A DNA stretch of 64,000 nucleotides, taken from assembly GCF_019578655.1 (NCBI RefSeq), contig NC_063257.1, positions 33,780,242-33,844,241 of the forward strand, written 5' to 3'. Under the pieces are notes generated by a model. That model made no database searches. It was not told the origin of the DNA and saw nothing but the letters and a program-made list of their open reading frames with translations. Positions 46,380-57,251 of the stretch are shown here, piece by piece (positions within the stretch are counted from its first letter, which is position 1; each line of letters opens with the position of its first letter). The position numbers and the translations under genes are program-made. Source of the stretch: Ricinus communis (Eukaryota > Streptophyta > Magnoliopsida > Malpighiales > Euphorbiaceae).

Positions 46380-47377
46380 TAACATGTTGGCAATGAATTA
46401 TAAATTATGAATTAAACCCTTTTAATTCAATGTTTATTCTCTAATTAACTTAATTCATATTTCATAGATTAAGATTGGCATCTAGCAATGCATCATGACT
46501 ATCCAAATGTGAGCAAGGATTAAAGTGCTTTAATCAATCTTTACAGTGAATAATCTCATAATGTAATTCAGTCCTTTCATTGTACTTTTATCCCAATTGA
46601 TTCATCGTATATAGATGCAAGTGTCAACTCTATAATTGATTCAATCATATTTGTTCTTGATAATTGCATATAACATCTTGAATAAGATCTATGAAACACT
46701 TTTTATAATCTTCATTCAAATGCCTTGGCCAAGGATTTTCATGTTAAAGCATATCAAGAATCATTAGGATAAGGTCCCATGACATATTACCTTGGGCAAT
46801 GAATTATTTATTGATAACTTATTATCTTCATATGCCTCTTACTATACCTAATGACTATCTCTTGAATGCTCTATGGATAGGATAACGTCTTTCATCATTG
46901 TAATACGAGTATTGCCCATAGACACTTGGGGTAAATTCCATATGGACTACTCAGTAGGGTCATGTTCAATGAACTTGTTCTTATAACAAGCACCCCATAT
47001 GCTTATCTCGAAATCCCTATTCCTCAACCTTATAAGACATATTGCTTACTTCACAAGTAAGTGATAATATATTATAGTAGTCTCGAGCGATTGATCAATA
47101 TCTAATTCTTTATCAAACATCGACTATGAACAAAGTTTAGGAATGTATGTAATGAGAACCTCATCATTATAAACTCGCTTTATAATTTCTCTTACATTTG
47201 TGCTTACATTCCATGGTATTCATCTTTAACAGTTTGGATTATTCCTTAACAATATCCAATTACTCATACCATTAGAGTCGAACAATGCCTTTAGTATACT
47301 TTTATGCCATCAATTGTGATGTATAAATTAAAACGTAATCATTTGACAACTCTTTCTCTTTAGAACATACTCTAACA
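46380..47377 (-). repeat. Element F: copia-type LTR (minus strand, left end approximate)
   Basis: On the minus strand a purine-rich gcaagtgggagat (47390-47378) is followed by TGTTAGAGTATG, the expected polypurine tract and LTR start. The left end was not located; 46380 is an estimate. Confidence 0.5.
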
Positions 47378-48009
47378 ATCTCCCACTTGCAGTAAAGCAC
47401 AGTCAAAGCCAATCATCATAGTATCCAATACTGAACTCTATCTTATGATGATCATGTTCTTACTAGGTCAAATGGCTTTGTTGGAGGATCAACTTTTTTT
47501 ATCCTTAATGCATATTTATTTTATCTTTATATTCTACTAATAAATCATTTATTGGTAATGCTTTAATACAATAGTTTGTATCACATATGAGACCTTAGTA
47601 ATTTAAAAATAGCTTTATTGTCTATCTAACTCTTTATATCAATAATATTTAAGAACCACACCTTATTCTTGAAAAATAATATTAAGATCTAAATATCTCT
47701 CATATATTGCCTCAAATATAATAAGATGTATTAAGCTCAAGTCATAAGAATGATCCTTTTGGAAATCTTTACAAAATTGAATCTATCTTGTGAATTTATT
47801 CTATGTGATTCACAATCCACATCTAGAATAACCATAAAGTCTAGTACATAACATGACATATATATATAATAAAATATTATGCTTTTGCATAAATCATTCT
47901 ATTAATAACGTCTTTCTTAATGAGTGTTTATGGCACATATCTTTGGAAAGAGATATGTCATGAGACATCACCAAGAATCTTTCTCTGATTTTTCCATGTT
48001 AAACTCCTT

Positions 48010-48011
<2 letters not shown>
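47378..48011 (-). pseudogene. Element F: copia pol 3'-end remnant
   Basis: The minus strand at about 47500-47450 reads KKVDPPTKPFDLVRT, matching the (A)DPLTKPL end of copia RNase H, just upstream of the polypurine tract. Further upstream (to 48011) no pol motif is recognisable, only AT-rich sequence. Confidence 0.5.

Positions 48012-48044
<33 letters not shown>
48012..48044 (+). repeat. (CA)n microsatellite at the pararetrovirus junction
   Basis: About 16 CA units. The next bases, tctaaatcttcactgc, are viral leader also found at about 56190 and 61298, so the virus/host border falls exactly at the end of the microsatellite. Confidence 0.9.
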
Positions 48045-48045
<1 letters not shown>

Positions 48046-48098
48046 CTAAATCTTCACTGCTTAATATTTCTAATCTATTCCTAGATCACATATTAATT

Positions 48099-48110
48099 TG
48101 GTATCAGAGC
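48099..48110 (+). promoter_or_regulatory. Pararetrovirus primer-binding site, copy 1
   Basis: TGGTATCAGAGC, a perfect match to the initiator tRNA-Met primer site that starts minus-strand DNA synthesis in Caulimoviridae. An identical site is at 61349-61360. Confidence 0.9.
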
Positions 48111-48278
48111 CAATTGGGTTCCGGGATTAGAAGCATATCTACATTACAAAGATTTTACATTCATTTTAGACTGCATCAGGTTTCCTATAGGCAAGTTCTG
48201 TTCATTTTATGCGCGAGTAAGACCCCGAAAGAGTCGTGGTCCGGGCTTGTCTAGAAAGTTATTTTGGTTTAGGTTAAA

Positions 48279-49400
48279 ATGAATTTAGAACCTTTCTTCC
48301 GTAGATCTTCTTCTTTCTCAAATTCTTCCGCCTCTGAATCATCGAGGTACAAGGTTCAGTAAATAGTGAAGAAATCACTATTGAAGATTTTTCAAAGCAT
48401 ATAGACGATTGGGAAATACCCAAAGTCCAAAAGAAACAAATTTATGAGTTTTCAAAGTTTCCTCTCTTCAAGACTGATTTTACAATCAAGATCAAGAAAG
48501 AGATATCCAAATTTCAAAGCCTTTTGAAGAGATTTATCTCTTGAATCCAAAGACCCTACAAAAGCATATGGAAAAGGATTATAAGTATATCCACATAGGT
48601 CTAGTCCAGGTAGGTATTAAGCCCCTTACCAGAGAAGGTCTAGATACTTCCATATTAGTCCTTAGGGATGCTAGATTTACAAATTTCTATGATTCCCTGT
48701 TAGGTACTGTTGAGTCGAGTCTCAATAAAGGACCTATTTCTTTCAATTGTTTTCCAAATATCACGATTTCTTTAAACGATAAAAATGTTTTAAAGAGCAT
48801 CGTTCTTCAAATCAAAACTCACAATTACAAAATGCTTGCAGGATCTATTCCGATAGCATTAATTTTCAAAATTCATTACAAAGCTATGATTTCTGCCTTT
48901 GGTTCCAAACACAAACTACACTCACCAAAAGGAGAAACCATGTTCCTTCAAACAGATCTATCCAAATCAAATACAACCATTCCAAAGACCATTCAATGGA
49001 AAGACATTACACTTCGAGAAGAATGGATCCTTGAAGGTGCAACCCAACCTACTTCTCCAAAGCAAACAGAACCAAACACAAACCTTAAACACATAGCCCA
49101 ATATCCAGATGGAAAGGTAAAGATCACATTCAACAGAAAGTCAACTTCCTCTAGATTTTCTGATGATGGTTCTTCAACCTCGACCATAGACATTGGAAGG
49201 GTATCCAAAATTCCTTCTGTTATCTATGCCCCTTACAAAGAACCAATTCCATCCCAAACACAACCCATATTTTCAACATCTGATATTCCAAAAACACTCC
49301 AGAATGTTGATTACCAAAGCAACATCCCTGACCGGTCCTACATCGATCCAAAGAATGATGACGAAGATATAGAGATAACCTCTACCCCATCTTCACCATC
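48279..49400 (+). pseudogene. ORF1 movement-protein domain, copy 1
   Basis: The probable ORF1 start is ATG at 48279 (MNLEP...), by comparison with the open version at 59548. In this copy, base losses near 48352 and 48490 break the frame before the long open stretch at 48541-50385. That stretch holds the 30K-superfamily movement protein core: LDTSILVLRDARFTNFYDSL (the conserved D region), LNKGPISFNCFPNITISLND and IPIALIFKIHYKAM. Such proteins widen plasmodesmata for cell-to-cell spread. One codon (Ala) present in the other copies is missing at LDTSIL-VL. Confidence 0.85.
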
Positions 49401-51720
49401 ACCATCAGCCATTACCCAAAACCTTGAAGCAGAGATCAACATGATTTCAAAAGAGTTCAAAATTGATAAAAAACTCTTGCATGAAGATTTCTATTCAAAG
49501 AAAAACCATCTTAAGAAAATTTGGTTTTTTAAGAACTTTTTAAAAGAAAAAGATAGTATTCAGGAAAGATACTATCAATTTTGTATTCAAAACAAAGCCC
49601 AAATCAAATTTTTTGATTGGTTTCAAATTTATTGCAAAGAGCATGGTCACTCATATCCTTTTAAAGATAAGAGTATTAGTCCTGTCACAGTAAGGAACAA
49701 AGCCCCTGAGTGGAAGGTAGGAGAAAACCTAACTGTCCAGTCTGAGCATCCTCCCCTTAGGAAGATAACCATTCCTTATGGAGAGAGTGAGATAGAGGCT
49801 ACACCTTACAAACTGGTAGGCGAAGACCTTGAAAAGAATGTCAAGAATACTGTTCAACAGAACAATTATTCGAACACCTGTCTAAACACTATAGGAAAGC
49901 AACTGGTTAGAATAGAAAACCAAATTCAAAAGCCCCCTGTAGTGGTGACTTCTCCAATCCCCAGTACTGGTCAACCAAGAGAGTCGAACCAGTCAGAGAA
50001 GCTTAAAAATCCAGTTTTTAAGCCATATCAGCTTACAAAGCCGAGCCAAGACCATTTCCAAAAGCAAACTGAGTTTGCCAAAGCAGTCAGAGAACAGCTG
50101 AGTAGATTAGCAACCTCTGAGTCGTCCAAAAATCTAGTACCAGATACTCCTCAAAGCAGTAGGAATATCAGTGCAATAGGACAAGCCCAAAGCAATGAGT
50201 CAAGTGATTCAGAGCTTGAAAGCCCCATTCCAAAACCCTTCAATATCAACAGATTGGGAATCCAAGCCCCTAGATTGACCTGGAATACTCCTAGGAGTAC
50301 CGCTCCGGATATAGGAATTGAAAATAGGAACAACATCCTAACCCGCCTAGATTCAATGCCTCCTCCGTCTATGAATGGAATATAGATGGAATGTCCGAGT
50401 ACAACATCCTTGGTCTCTTGCAATGATGACCATGGCGTGCCAATGCCTATAAAACCCAAAGTGGTACCTCCGATAGAGCCATTCTTTGAGCTCCCGATAC
50501 TGGATTTTCCGGCCAAAGGATGGTGGGATTATCATCTCACTCAAGCACAAAGAACTTCAAATCCTAGGTGCTATCCAAACCACAGTGAAGGAACTCCCAT
50601 TCTAGATGAAATAGGAAATCCAATTGAGGATGCAAGTGTCAACTCTAATCCTCACTATTTCTCTTCATTTCATAGGAGACCCTTCTCCGCTCAAAGACAA
50701 AAATGCCGAGCTCCTTAGCAACCTTACCTGTAAGAAGCTTAGCAACTTTCAAAGTTACAAAGACACTTTCCTAACCGTGAGTCATGCTTAGGGAAGATTC
50801 TAGCCAACCTTTCTGGAAAGAAAAATTCTTAGCCGGTTTACCTAAGATTCTAGGTGAAAGAGTTAGGAATACCATAAGAGAAGCCCATAACGGTCAAATC
50901 CCTTATGATTTCTACACTTATGGTGAGTTAGTTAGTCTAACCCAGAAAGAAGGTTTAAAGATTTGTCATGACCTTAAGCTTCAAAGACAAATTTCAAATG
51001 GGAAATGAAAAAGACTAGGCAGGAACTAGGTAGTTTCCCGTAACCAGCTTGAATATAACCCAATAGAGCCCGTGTCTAGTTGCAAAGGGAAATGCAAAGT
51101 TGATTCTTATTCAAAGTCTTTCAAAAAGAAGCGATTTTCCAAATATAGAAAGCCTTCTAAAAGCAAGGAGAATTTCTATAAAAACCATCTTCTTCCAAAT
51201 TTCATTCTAAATTTCCAAAGAAAGATTCTAAAAAAGATTTTTCAAAAATTACATGCTTTAAATGTGGTAAGAAAGGCCATACTTCGAAGTATTGTAAGTT
51301 TTCCAAAAGACTCCATGAGCTTCAAATAGAAGAAGAAGTTTTGCAAAAGATTTCTGCTCTTCTAGTTGATTCATCCGAATCGAGTTCTCAAACGTTGAGG
51401 AAGAATTTCAAATTGATGAAATCAAAACCTCAATCGATTGTTCCGAGATAGATTCGGAGAGCTCTTCAAAGAACATTAATATGCTCACTAGGCAACAAGA
51501 AGCTCTTCTTGAAGTCGTAAAGCATATTAGTGATCCTCTTATTCAAAAGCAAGTTTTAAAAGAAATTTTAAAAACTGAATCTCAGTTCCTTCATCTAGTA
51601 AGAATACTTATGATCTTACTATGATTTTGGACAAAGGAAAGAAGTTGAAAAACCCTCTTCCCATCTGCTCAGAACTCCGGAAGGAGATTAAAACCATCAA
51701 AACAGAACTCAAAGAGTTGA
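49401..51720 (+). pseudogene. ORF1 coat protein and zinc-finger region, copy 1
   Basis: The open frame from 48541 continues through FDWFQIYCKEHGHSYPFKDK, RNKAPEWKVGENLTVQSEHP and TPYKLVGEDLEKN, then is lost at about 50345 by a one-base change relative to copy 4. Broken pieces follow: GWWDYHLTQAQ near 50520, MLREDSSQPFWKEKFLAGLP at 50784-51008, and a CCHC knuckle encoded at about 51253-51295 (CFKCGKKGHTSKYC in the intact copy). The knuckle would bind the viral RNA during packaging. Many small indels are present here compared with copy 4 (61880-64000, minus), where the region is open. Confidence 0.85.
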
Positions 51721-51882
51721 AAGAAAAACAACAAAATGATTATGTTTTGCTTTAAAGCCCGATCCTCAAATGAATAGTGATTCCGATTCCGATGAGGAAA
51801 ATGATTTTCAAAACCTTGAAGTTTCCGAAATGTTCCCGAAAACTTTATCAATGTTTTAAAGGAAATTACTTCAAGAAAATAT

Positions 51883-52503
51883 TTGATTCAAATAAAGCTT
51901 GTTTTCCCTGGTGATTTCCAGATAGAAACCATCGCGTTGTTTGATACAGGAGCAGACCTCAATTGTATCAACTGCGAACTGGTTCCTAAAAGGTTTCATC
52001 AAGAAACCAAAGAAAGGCTAACTTCAGCCAATTCTTTAAAGATTAAGATTGCTGGTAAAACTGAAGCCGCAATTCTTAATAATAACATTGCTTTAAAGAA
52101 TGTTTTTATTCTTACAAAGGATCTTCAGCAAACTGTTATCTTAGGGACTCCATTTATCAATTTGATAACTCCCTTTAAAGTAACAACTGCTGGAATCATT
52201 TTCAAAGCTAAAGATTCAAAGATTGTTTTCCCTTTTCTAGAAAAGCCAAAAAAGAGAAATTTGAATCTTATCAAAGCACATTCCATCTACAATTTTGAAA
52301 TCAATGCTTTGATCAAAGGTAAACAAACCCATCTTTCTCATCTTCAACAAGATGTGGGTTTGAAGAGAATCCTAGATCAACTGCAAAATGATTTTGTTCA
52401 AAGAAAAATTTCCGATTTTCAAATGAAGATTGAGAATGAAATCGCTCCGATCTTCCAAATGCTTTTTGGAATCGAAGCAACATATGGTAGATTTGCCATA
52501 TGA
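51883..52503 (+). pseudogene. ORF1 aspartic protease domain, copy 1
   Basis: An open stretch of 206 codons with the active-site sequence ALFDTGADLNCI (D-T-G) about 27 residues in, and VILGTPFINLITPF as the second conserved segment. It would process the ORF1 polyprotein. At about 52490 the frame ends and RT continues in another frame, so protease and RT are separated here by a frame break. Confidence 0.85.
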
Positions 52504-53814
52504 AAACGATTTTTCAGATAAGCAAATCCCTACTAAAGCTAGACCCATTCAGATGAATGAGTCTTTAGAAAGCCATTGCAGATTAGAGATTAAAGATCTT
52601 GAGTCTAAGGGTTTAATTACAAAGTCTAGATCACCTTGGTCTTGTGCAGCTTTCTATGTCAATAAGAATAGCGAAATAGAAAGAGGAACTCCTAGGCTAG
52701 TGATCAACTATAAACCCCTGAACAAAGCTCTTAAATGGATTAGGTATCCTATTCCAAATAAGAAAGATCTTTTACAAAAACTGCATTCTGCATTCATCTT
52801 TTCAAAGTTTGACATGAAATCAGGATTTTGGCAAATCCAGATTGATCCAAAAGATCGTTACAAAACGGCATTTACAGTCCCATTCGGTCAATATGAGTGG
52901 AATGTCATGCCTTTTGGATTAAAAAATGCCCCTTCTGAATTTCAGAAAATCATGAATGACATTTTTAATCCATTTTCAAAGTTCTGCATTGTCTACATAG
53001 ATGATGTTTTAATCTTTTCAAATTCCATTGAACAATATTTTAAACACCTAGAAACGTTTTTCTATGTTGTTAAGAAAAATGGTTTAGTGGTTTCAAAGTC
53101 TAAGATATCTCTTTTTCAAACGAAAATTAGATTTCTTGGTCATTACATCTCTCGGGGTACAATTACTCCAATTGAGAGATCCCTGGCATTCACTTCAAAG
53201 TTTCCAGATAAAATTTTGGAAAAAACCCAGCTTCAAAGATTTCTTGGTAGTTTAAATTATGTTATGGATTTTTATCCTAATTTAAACTGTCTTGCAAAAC
53301 CCCTGCATGATAGGCTAAGGAAAAACCCTCCTCCTTGGTCCGACCAGCATACAAAGATAGTCCAAAGCATTAAAAAACAAGTTTTAGAAATTCCTTGCCT
53401 GCATCTAGCTGATCCTTCTGCATTTAAAATTGTAGAAACGGATGCATCAGAATTAGGATATGGTGGGATTCTAAAGCAAGTTCAAAATTCTAAAGAATGT
53501 ATTGTCCAGTTTACTTCTGCTCACTGGAACGATACTCAAAAGAATTATTCTACTATCAAAAAGGAAATCCTTTCGATAGTTCTCTGTATTTCTAAATTTC
53601 AAAGCGATCTTTTAAATCAAAAATTTCTTTTAAGGATTGATTGCAAGTCTGCAAAAGAAGTTTTACAAAAAGATGTCCAAAATATAGCTTCAAAATGATT
53701 TTCCGCTGGCAAGCTATCTTATCTGTTTTTGATTTTGAAATTGAATTTATTCGTGGAGAATCAAATTCTATTCCTGACTTTCTAACCAGAGAGTTTTTAC
53801 AAAAACAGGAGTGA
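52430..53814 (+). pseudogene. ORF1 reverse transcriptase and RNase H, copy 1
   Basis: RT motifs in order: TPRLVINYKPLNKALKWIRY, FSKFDMKSGFWQIQIDP, FGLKNAPSEFQKIMNDIF, and the catalytic YIDDVLIFS at about 52994-53020. RNase H follows with the first Asp in FKIVETDASELGYGGIL, the Glu in STIKKEILSIVL, and the next Asp in LLRIDCKSAKEVL. A premature stop (TGA at 53696-53698) truncates the C-terminus compared with the inverted copy 2, which reads through to TREFLQKQE. The natural ORF1 stop is TGA at 53812-53814. This enzyme copies the pregenomic RNA to DNA. Confidence 0.9.
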
Positions 53815-53820
53815 TACAAA

Positions 53821-55308
53821 ATGCCAAGAAAATCAAAATCTAAAGAAGAAAAGTCCACGGCCTCTTCAAAACCGGCCAAAATTCAAAGCCCAGTGAAGGA
53901 AGTCCTCCCTTCAACTTCAAAGCCCATCGGGACTTGGACTGAGATAATCCAAGAAGAATTAATCAACCGGATCCAATTCAACCTCGGATGGATCCTTTCA
54001 AAGCCGATCAAGCCAAACAAATTCAGGAATGGCTTGCCCAAAGAAGACCCCCGAATTCATTCAAAGAGTAGAAGAATACAAAGACAAATGGTTCAATCCC
54101 TGTCCAACCATCTACAAAGCAAATCATTCCAAAGCCAGAAGCGACTCCAAAGTCGTCCTCTTCCTCTACAAAGGGTAAAGGTATATTATCTATCCCTTTT
54201 CAAAATACCGAGATAGAGATTTTCCCTCCAAATCTATCTCAAAACTCAAATAGTCTTTCAAAGCCAAACTCTCGGAGATTGTTTTGACACAATCAAAACG
54301 TTTTAAATCAAATGAGTATTTGGAAAACCTATTTTCAAAATGTTTTAACCATTGAGGAAGGATTCTGCACTGAAAGCCCCTCAAAATTGGTTTCAAAGAT
54401 TTTCCCTCCAGGTTGGTTTTTTAAACCCTGGAATATTTCAAAGCCTCAAGCTTATTACCAGTCAATCCTTGAGGTTACTGGTTCGTACCAAATTCAGGCA
54501 CTTCAAAAAGACAAAGCCCATAAAGACCTGCATATTCAACATGCACAATCCAAAGAATCCTTCACCCGTCTGATTGGGGTATGGATTTACACTCTCTTCG
54601 TTCCTTCCCTACTTCTCTAAAAAGAACCTACCCTTCAAATCTTAACACCTCTTTCTCCTATTGGGATTACCAGCAAGCCTGGTTCAATACCTTTCTTATC
54701 CAAAACGAAGGAAGAAGCCACTCCTGGCTATTCTACTTCGACACTAATATCCAAACCTCCAAAATCCCTTACTGGTTTAAACAGTGGTGGAATTACTACG
54801 GTAATGCCCCTGAGACTCTTATTCCCGAGGTCTTACCCCTGTTCAACCTATTCAAAGCAAATTACAAACCAAATTCCATGGAAAGCGTTTTCCCCGCTTC
54901 TCCTTTCCTGTTCAAATTTCTTTTACCCCGGGTATGTGTATGGTACTTTCACTTCAACTGCCCGATGGTGAGATTACACTTATCCGTCGATTCAAAGTAA
55001 AATGGTGGGATAAATTCAACCACCAAGACAAACTGTCCCTAAAAGCCGTTCAAAACTTCTTGACCAAACATAGCTTCTTGCCTCCTCCTAAAGAACAAAC
55101 AACGTTCTTGGCACGTAAGTCTTTTCTCCTTCCAAAGCTTGTCACCAAATCAAGAAGATTTCCTACAACTTATAAAACGGTTGTCAAAACTTCTTCTAAA
55201 GGCAAATCCAAAGCCTCATCATCATCCTCTTCCAGTGCTAGTACTGCTGCATTCGATTTGGATGATCCAGCGGGAGACGATTGTTATGGGATACTCAAAA
55301 TCTCATAA
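53821..55308 (+). pseudogene. ORF2 of unknown function, copy 1
   Basis: ATG at 53821, six bases after the ORF1 stop. The N-terminus is very basic (MPRKSKSKEEKSTASSKPAK); the middle has NVLTIEEGFCTESPSKLVSK and FPPGWFFKPWNISKPQAYYQ; then DYQQAWFNTFLIQNEGRSHS. Nearer the end are LLPRVCVWYFHFN and RRFKVKWWDKFNHQDKLSLK, then a serine-rich tail ending DDPAGDDCYGILKIS. Frame changes near 54040, 54290, 54590 and 54940 break it. No known domain is recognised. Position and size match the second ORF of florendoviruses, whose function is not established. Confidence 0.75.
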
Positions 55309-55399
55309 ATATTATCTCCTTCTTTTAAAGCCAATGGGTTAAAAACCAGAAATGGTAGCCCAAGGTTATTTGTGTTGGGCCAAAAAGCCCACACTAAAG

Positions 55400-55500
55400 C
55401 CCACAAAAAGAAAAAGAAAAACAAAAAGAAAAAGAAAAAGAAAAGAAAAAGAAAAAGAAAAGAAAAGAAAAGAAAAGAAAAGACAAAAGAAAAAACAAAA
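55400..55500 (+). repeat. Polypurine simple repeat (AAAAG-type) upstream of the viral promoter
   Basis: About 100 bp of almost only A and G, mostly aaaag/aaaaag units. Caulimovirus genomes have purine-rich plus-strand primer sites; this tract could include one, but its length also fits simple-repeat expansion. Lysine-rich open frames across it are not real genes. Confidence 0.65.
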
Positions 55501-55686
55501 GTCAAAAAAGCAAAAGATTCTTTCAAGACATGGCCGACAACTTTCTCAAAAGGCGGTTGGCATTATCAAAAGACTCCAAAGCATGTGAAGAATCTCCACA
55601 AGACTCCAAAGACAAGTGGAATCATTTCTACTCCACTAAGCAAAGCATCCAAAGCCCGTGACAAGTATCCAAAGCTCCAAGACCTC

Positions 55687-55695
55687 TATATATAG
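55687..55695 (+). promoter_or_regulatory. Pararetrovirus promoter TATA box, copy 1
   Basis: TATATATAG, followed within 30 bp by a pyrimidine-rich tcctccttcatccctc where transcription would start. It has the position of the 35S-type promoter that makes pregenomic RNA. In this locus it would drive transcription rightward through the inverted copies. Confidence 0.7.
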
Positions 55696-55944
55696 AGGAG
55701 TCCTCCTTCATCCCTCAGAATTTAGAATTCAGTAAAACATAGAAGAGAGAAAGAAAGAAAGCTCTTCCTGAGTCTAATTCTCACAGAAGAAATTAGAGTG
55801 AAAAGAGTGAGTGAGAGAGAGAGAAATCTTGTAACTCCTCTTGTAAGTCTATATTTTCTTTTGTTTCAAAGTTTTACAAAGTTATATGTTTGTTTAAAGC
55901 TTTCAAAGTTGTTTATATGTTTATGTTCAAAGCCTGTTATTATC

Positions 55945-55950
55945 AATAAA
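55945..55950 (+). terminator. Viral poly(A) signal, copy 1/2 junction region
   Basis: AATAAA in the context tatcaataaagta, about 250 bp downstream of the TATA box. Pararetroviruses keep the signal inside the repeated RNA end, bypassed on the first pass. The same signal is at 61054-61059. Confidence 0.65.
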
Positions 55951-56213
55951 GTATTCAAAGTTTATCTTCTTTATTTATCTTCTTCTTCTTTCCCCATCAT
56001 CAAGCGTATGCTCTGTGCTTGCCTCGTAAGAGGATCCTGCACATCAGAAACTTGCTGATTGTTTCTGTTCAAATTTATTTTCAGATCTATAAGTTTATAG
56101 GCTGGAAAACAGATTCTGCAAGAGCATTTAAAGCTCCTACAGGCTGCTTAAAGCGTGAATCTAGTTACAACGCCACGAACTTAGATCTAAATCTTCACTG
56201 CTTAATATTTCTA

Positions 56214-57228
56214 AGCATATAGACGATTGGGAAATACCCAAAGTCTAAAAGAAACAAATTTATGAGTTTTCAAAGTTTTCTCTCTTCAAGACTGATTTTA
56301 CAATCAAGACTAAAGAAAGAGATATCCAAATTTCAAAGCCTTTTGAAGAGATTTATCTCTTGAATCCAAAGACCCTACAAAAGCATATGGAAAAGGATTA
56401 TAAGTATATCCACATAGGTCTAGTCCAGGTAGGTATTAAGCCCCTTACCAGAGAAGGTCTAGATACTTCCATATTAGCCGTCCTTAGGGATGCTAGATTT
56501 ACAAATTTCTATGATTCCCTGTTAGGTACTGTTGAGTCGAGTCTCAATAAAGGACCTATTTCTTTCAATTGTTTTCCAAATATCACGATTTCTTTAAACG
56601 ATAAAAATGTTTTAAAGAGCATCGTTCTTCAAATCAAAACTCACAATTACAAAATGCTTGAAGGATCTATTCCGATAGCATTAATTTTCAAAATTCATTA
56701 CAAAGCTATGATTTCTGCCTTTGGTTCCAAACACAAACTACACTCACCAAAAGGAGAAACCCTGTTCCTTCAAACAGATCTATCCAAATCAAATACAACC
56801 ATTCCAAAGACCATTCAATGGAAAGACATTACACTTCGAGAAGAATGGATCCTTGAAGGTGCAACCCAACCTACTTCTCCAAAGCAAACAGAACCAAACA
56901 CAAACCTTAAACACATAGCCCAATATCCAGATGGAAAGGTAAAGATCACATTCAACAGAAAGTCAACTTCCTCTAGATTTTCTGATGATGGTTCTTCAAC
57001 CTCGACCATAGATATTGGAAGGGTATCCAAAATTCCTTCTGTTATCTATGCCCCTTACAAAGAACCAATTCCATCCCAAACACAACCCAGATTTTCAACA
57101 TCTGATATTCCAAAAACACTCCAGAATGTTGATTACCAAAGCAACATCCCCAGACCAGTCTACACTGATCCAAAGAATGATGACGAAGATATAGAGATAA
57201 CCTCTACCCCATCTTCACCATCACCATC
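56214..57228 (+). pseudogene. Copy 2: movement-protein region without leader end and ORF1 start
   Basis: At 56213/56214 leader sequence (aatatttcta) jumps to agcatatagacg, which lies about 145 codons' worth of DNA further on in copies 1 and 3. The primer site and ORF1 start codon are therefore missing. 56360-57228 is open and encodes the movement-protein core and following spacer, nearly identical to copies 1 and 3. It ends abruptly at the inversion junction after SSPSPS. Confidence 0.85.
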
Positions 57229-57251
57229 GAGGGCAGTAAAGCTGAGTGTTT
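57229..57251. other. Filler DNA at inversion junction
   Basis: About 23 bp (gagggcagtaaagctgag plus gtgttt) between movement-protein sequence (+) and ORF2 sequence (-). The 16-bp core gggcagtaaagctgag also occurs at about 59483-59498 and 61485-61500, within viral leader. Confidence 0.75.

Larger units (their letters stand above)
48045..56213 (+). mobile_element. Endogenous pararetrovirus copy 1 (nearly complete genome)
   Basis: Runs from leader and primer site through ORF1 (movement protein, coat with zinc finger, protease, RT, RNase H), ORF2, purine tract, promoter, poly(A) signal and again into leader (to 56213). That is slightly more than one genome length, as expected from a terminally redundant or tandem copy. 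Layout (one long polyprotein ORF plus a separate downstream ORF) and tRNA-Met primer site are those of Caulimoviridae, and most like florendoviruses; a petuvirus-like genome lacks a separate ORF2. There is no integrase or LTR, as expected. It is interrupted in several places (see sub-entries). Confidence 0.85.

Noticed and set aside
55352..55695. Lysine-rich open frames (55352-55588, 55372-55695)
   Set aside because: They only translate the AAAAG-type simple repeat and have no conserved start or homology in the other copies.
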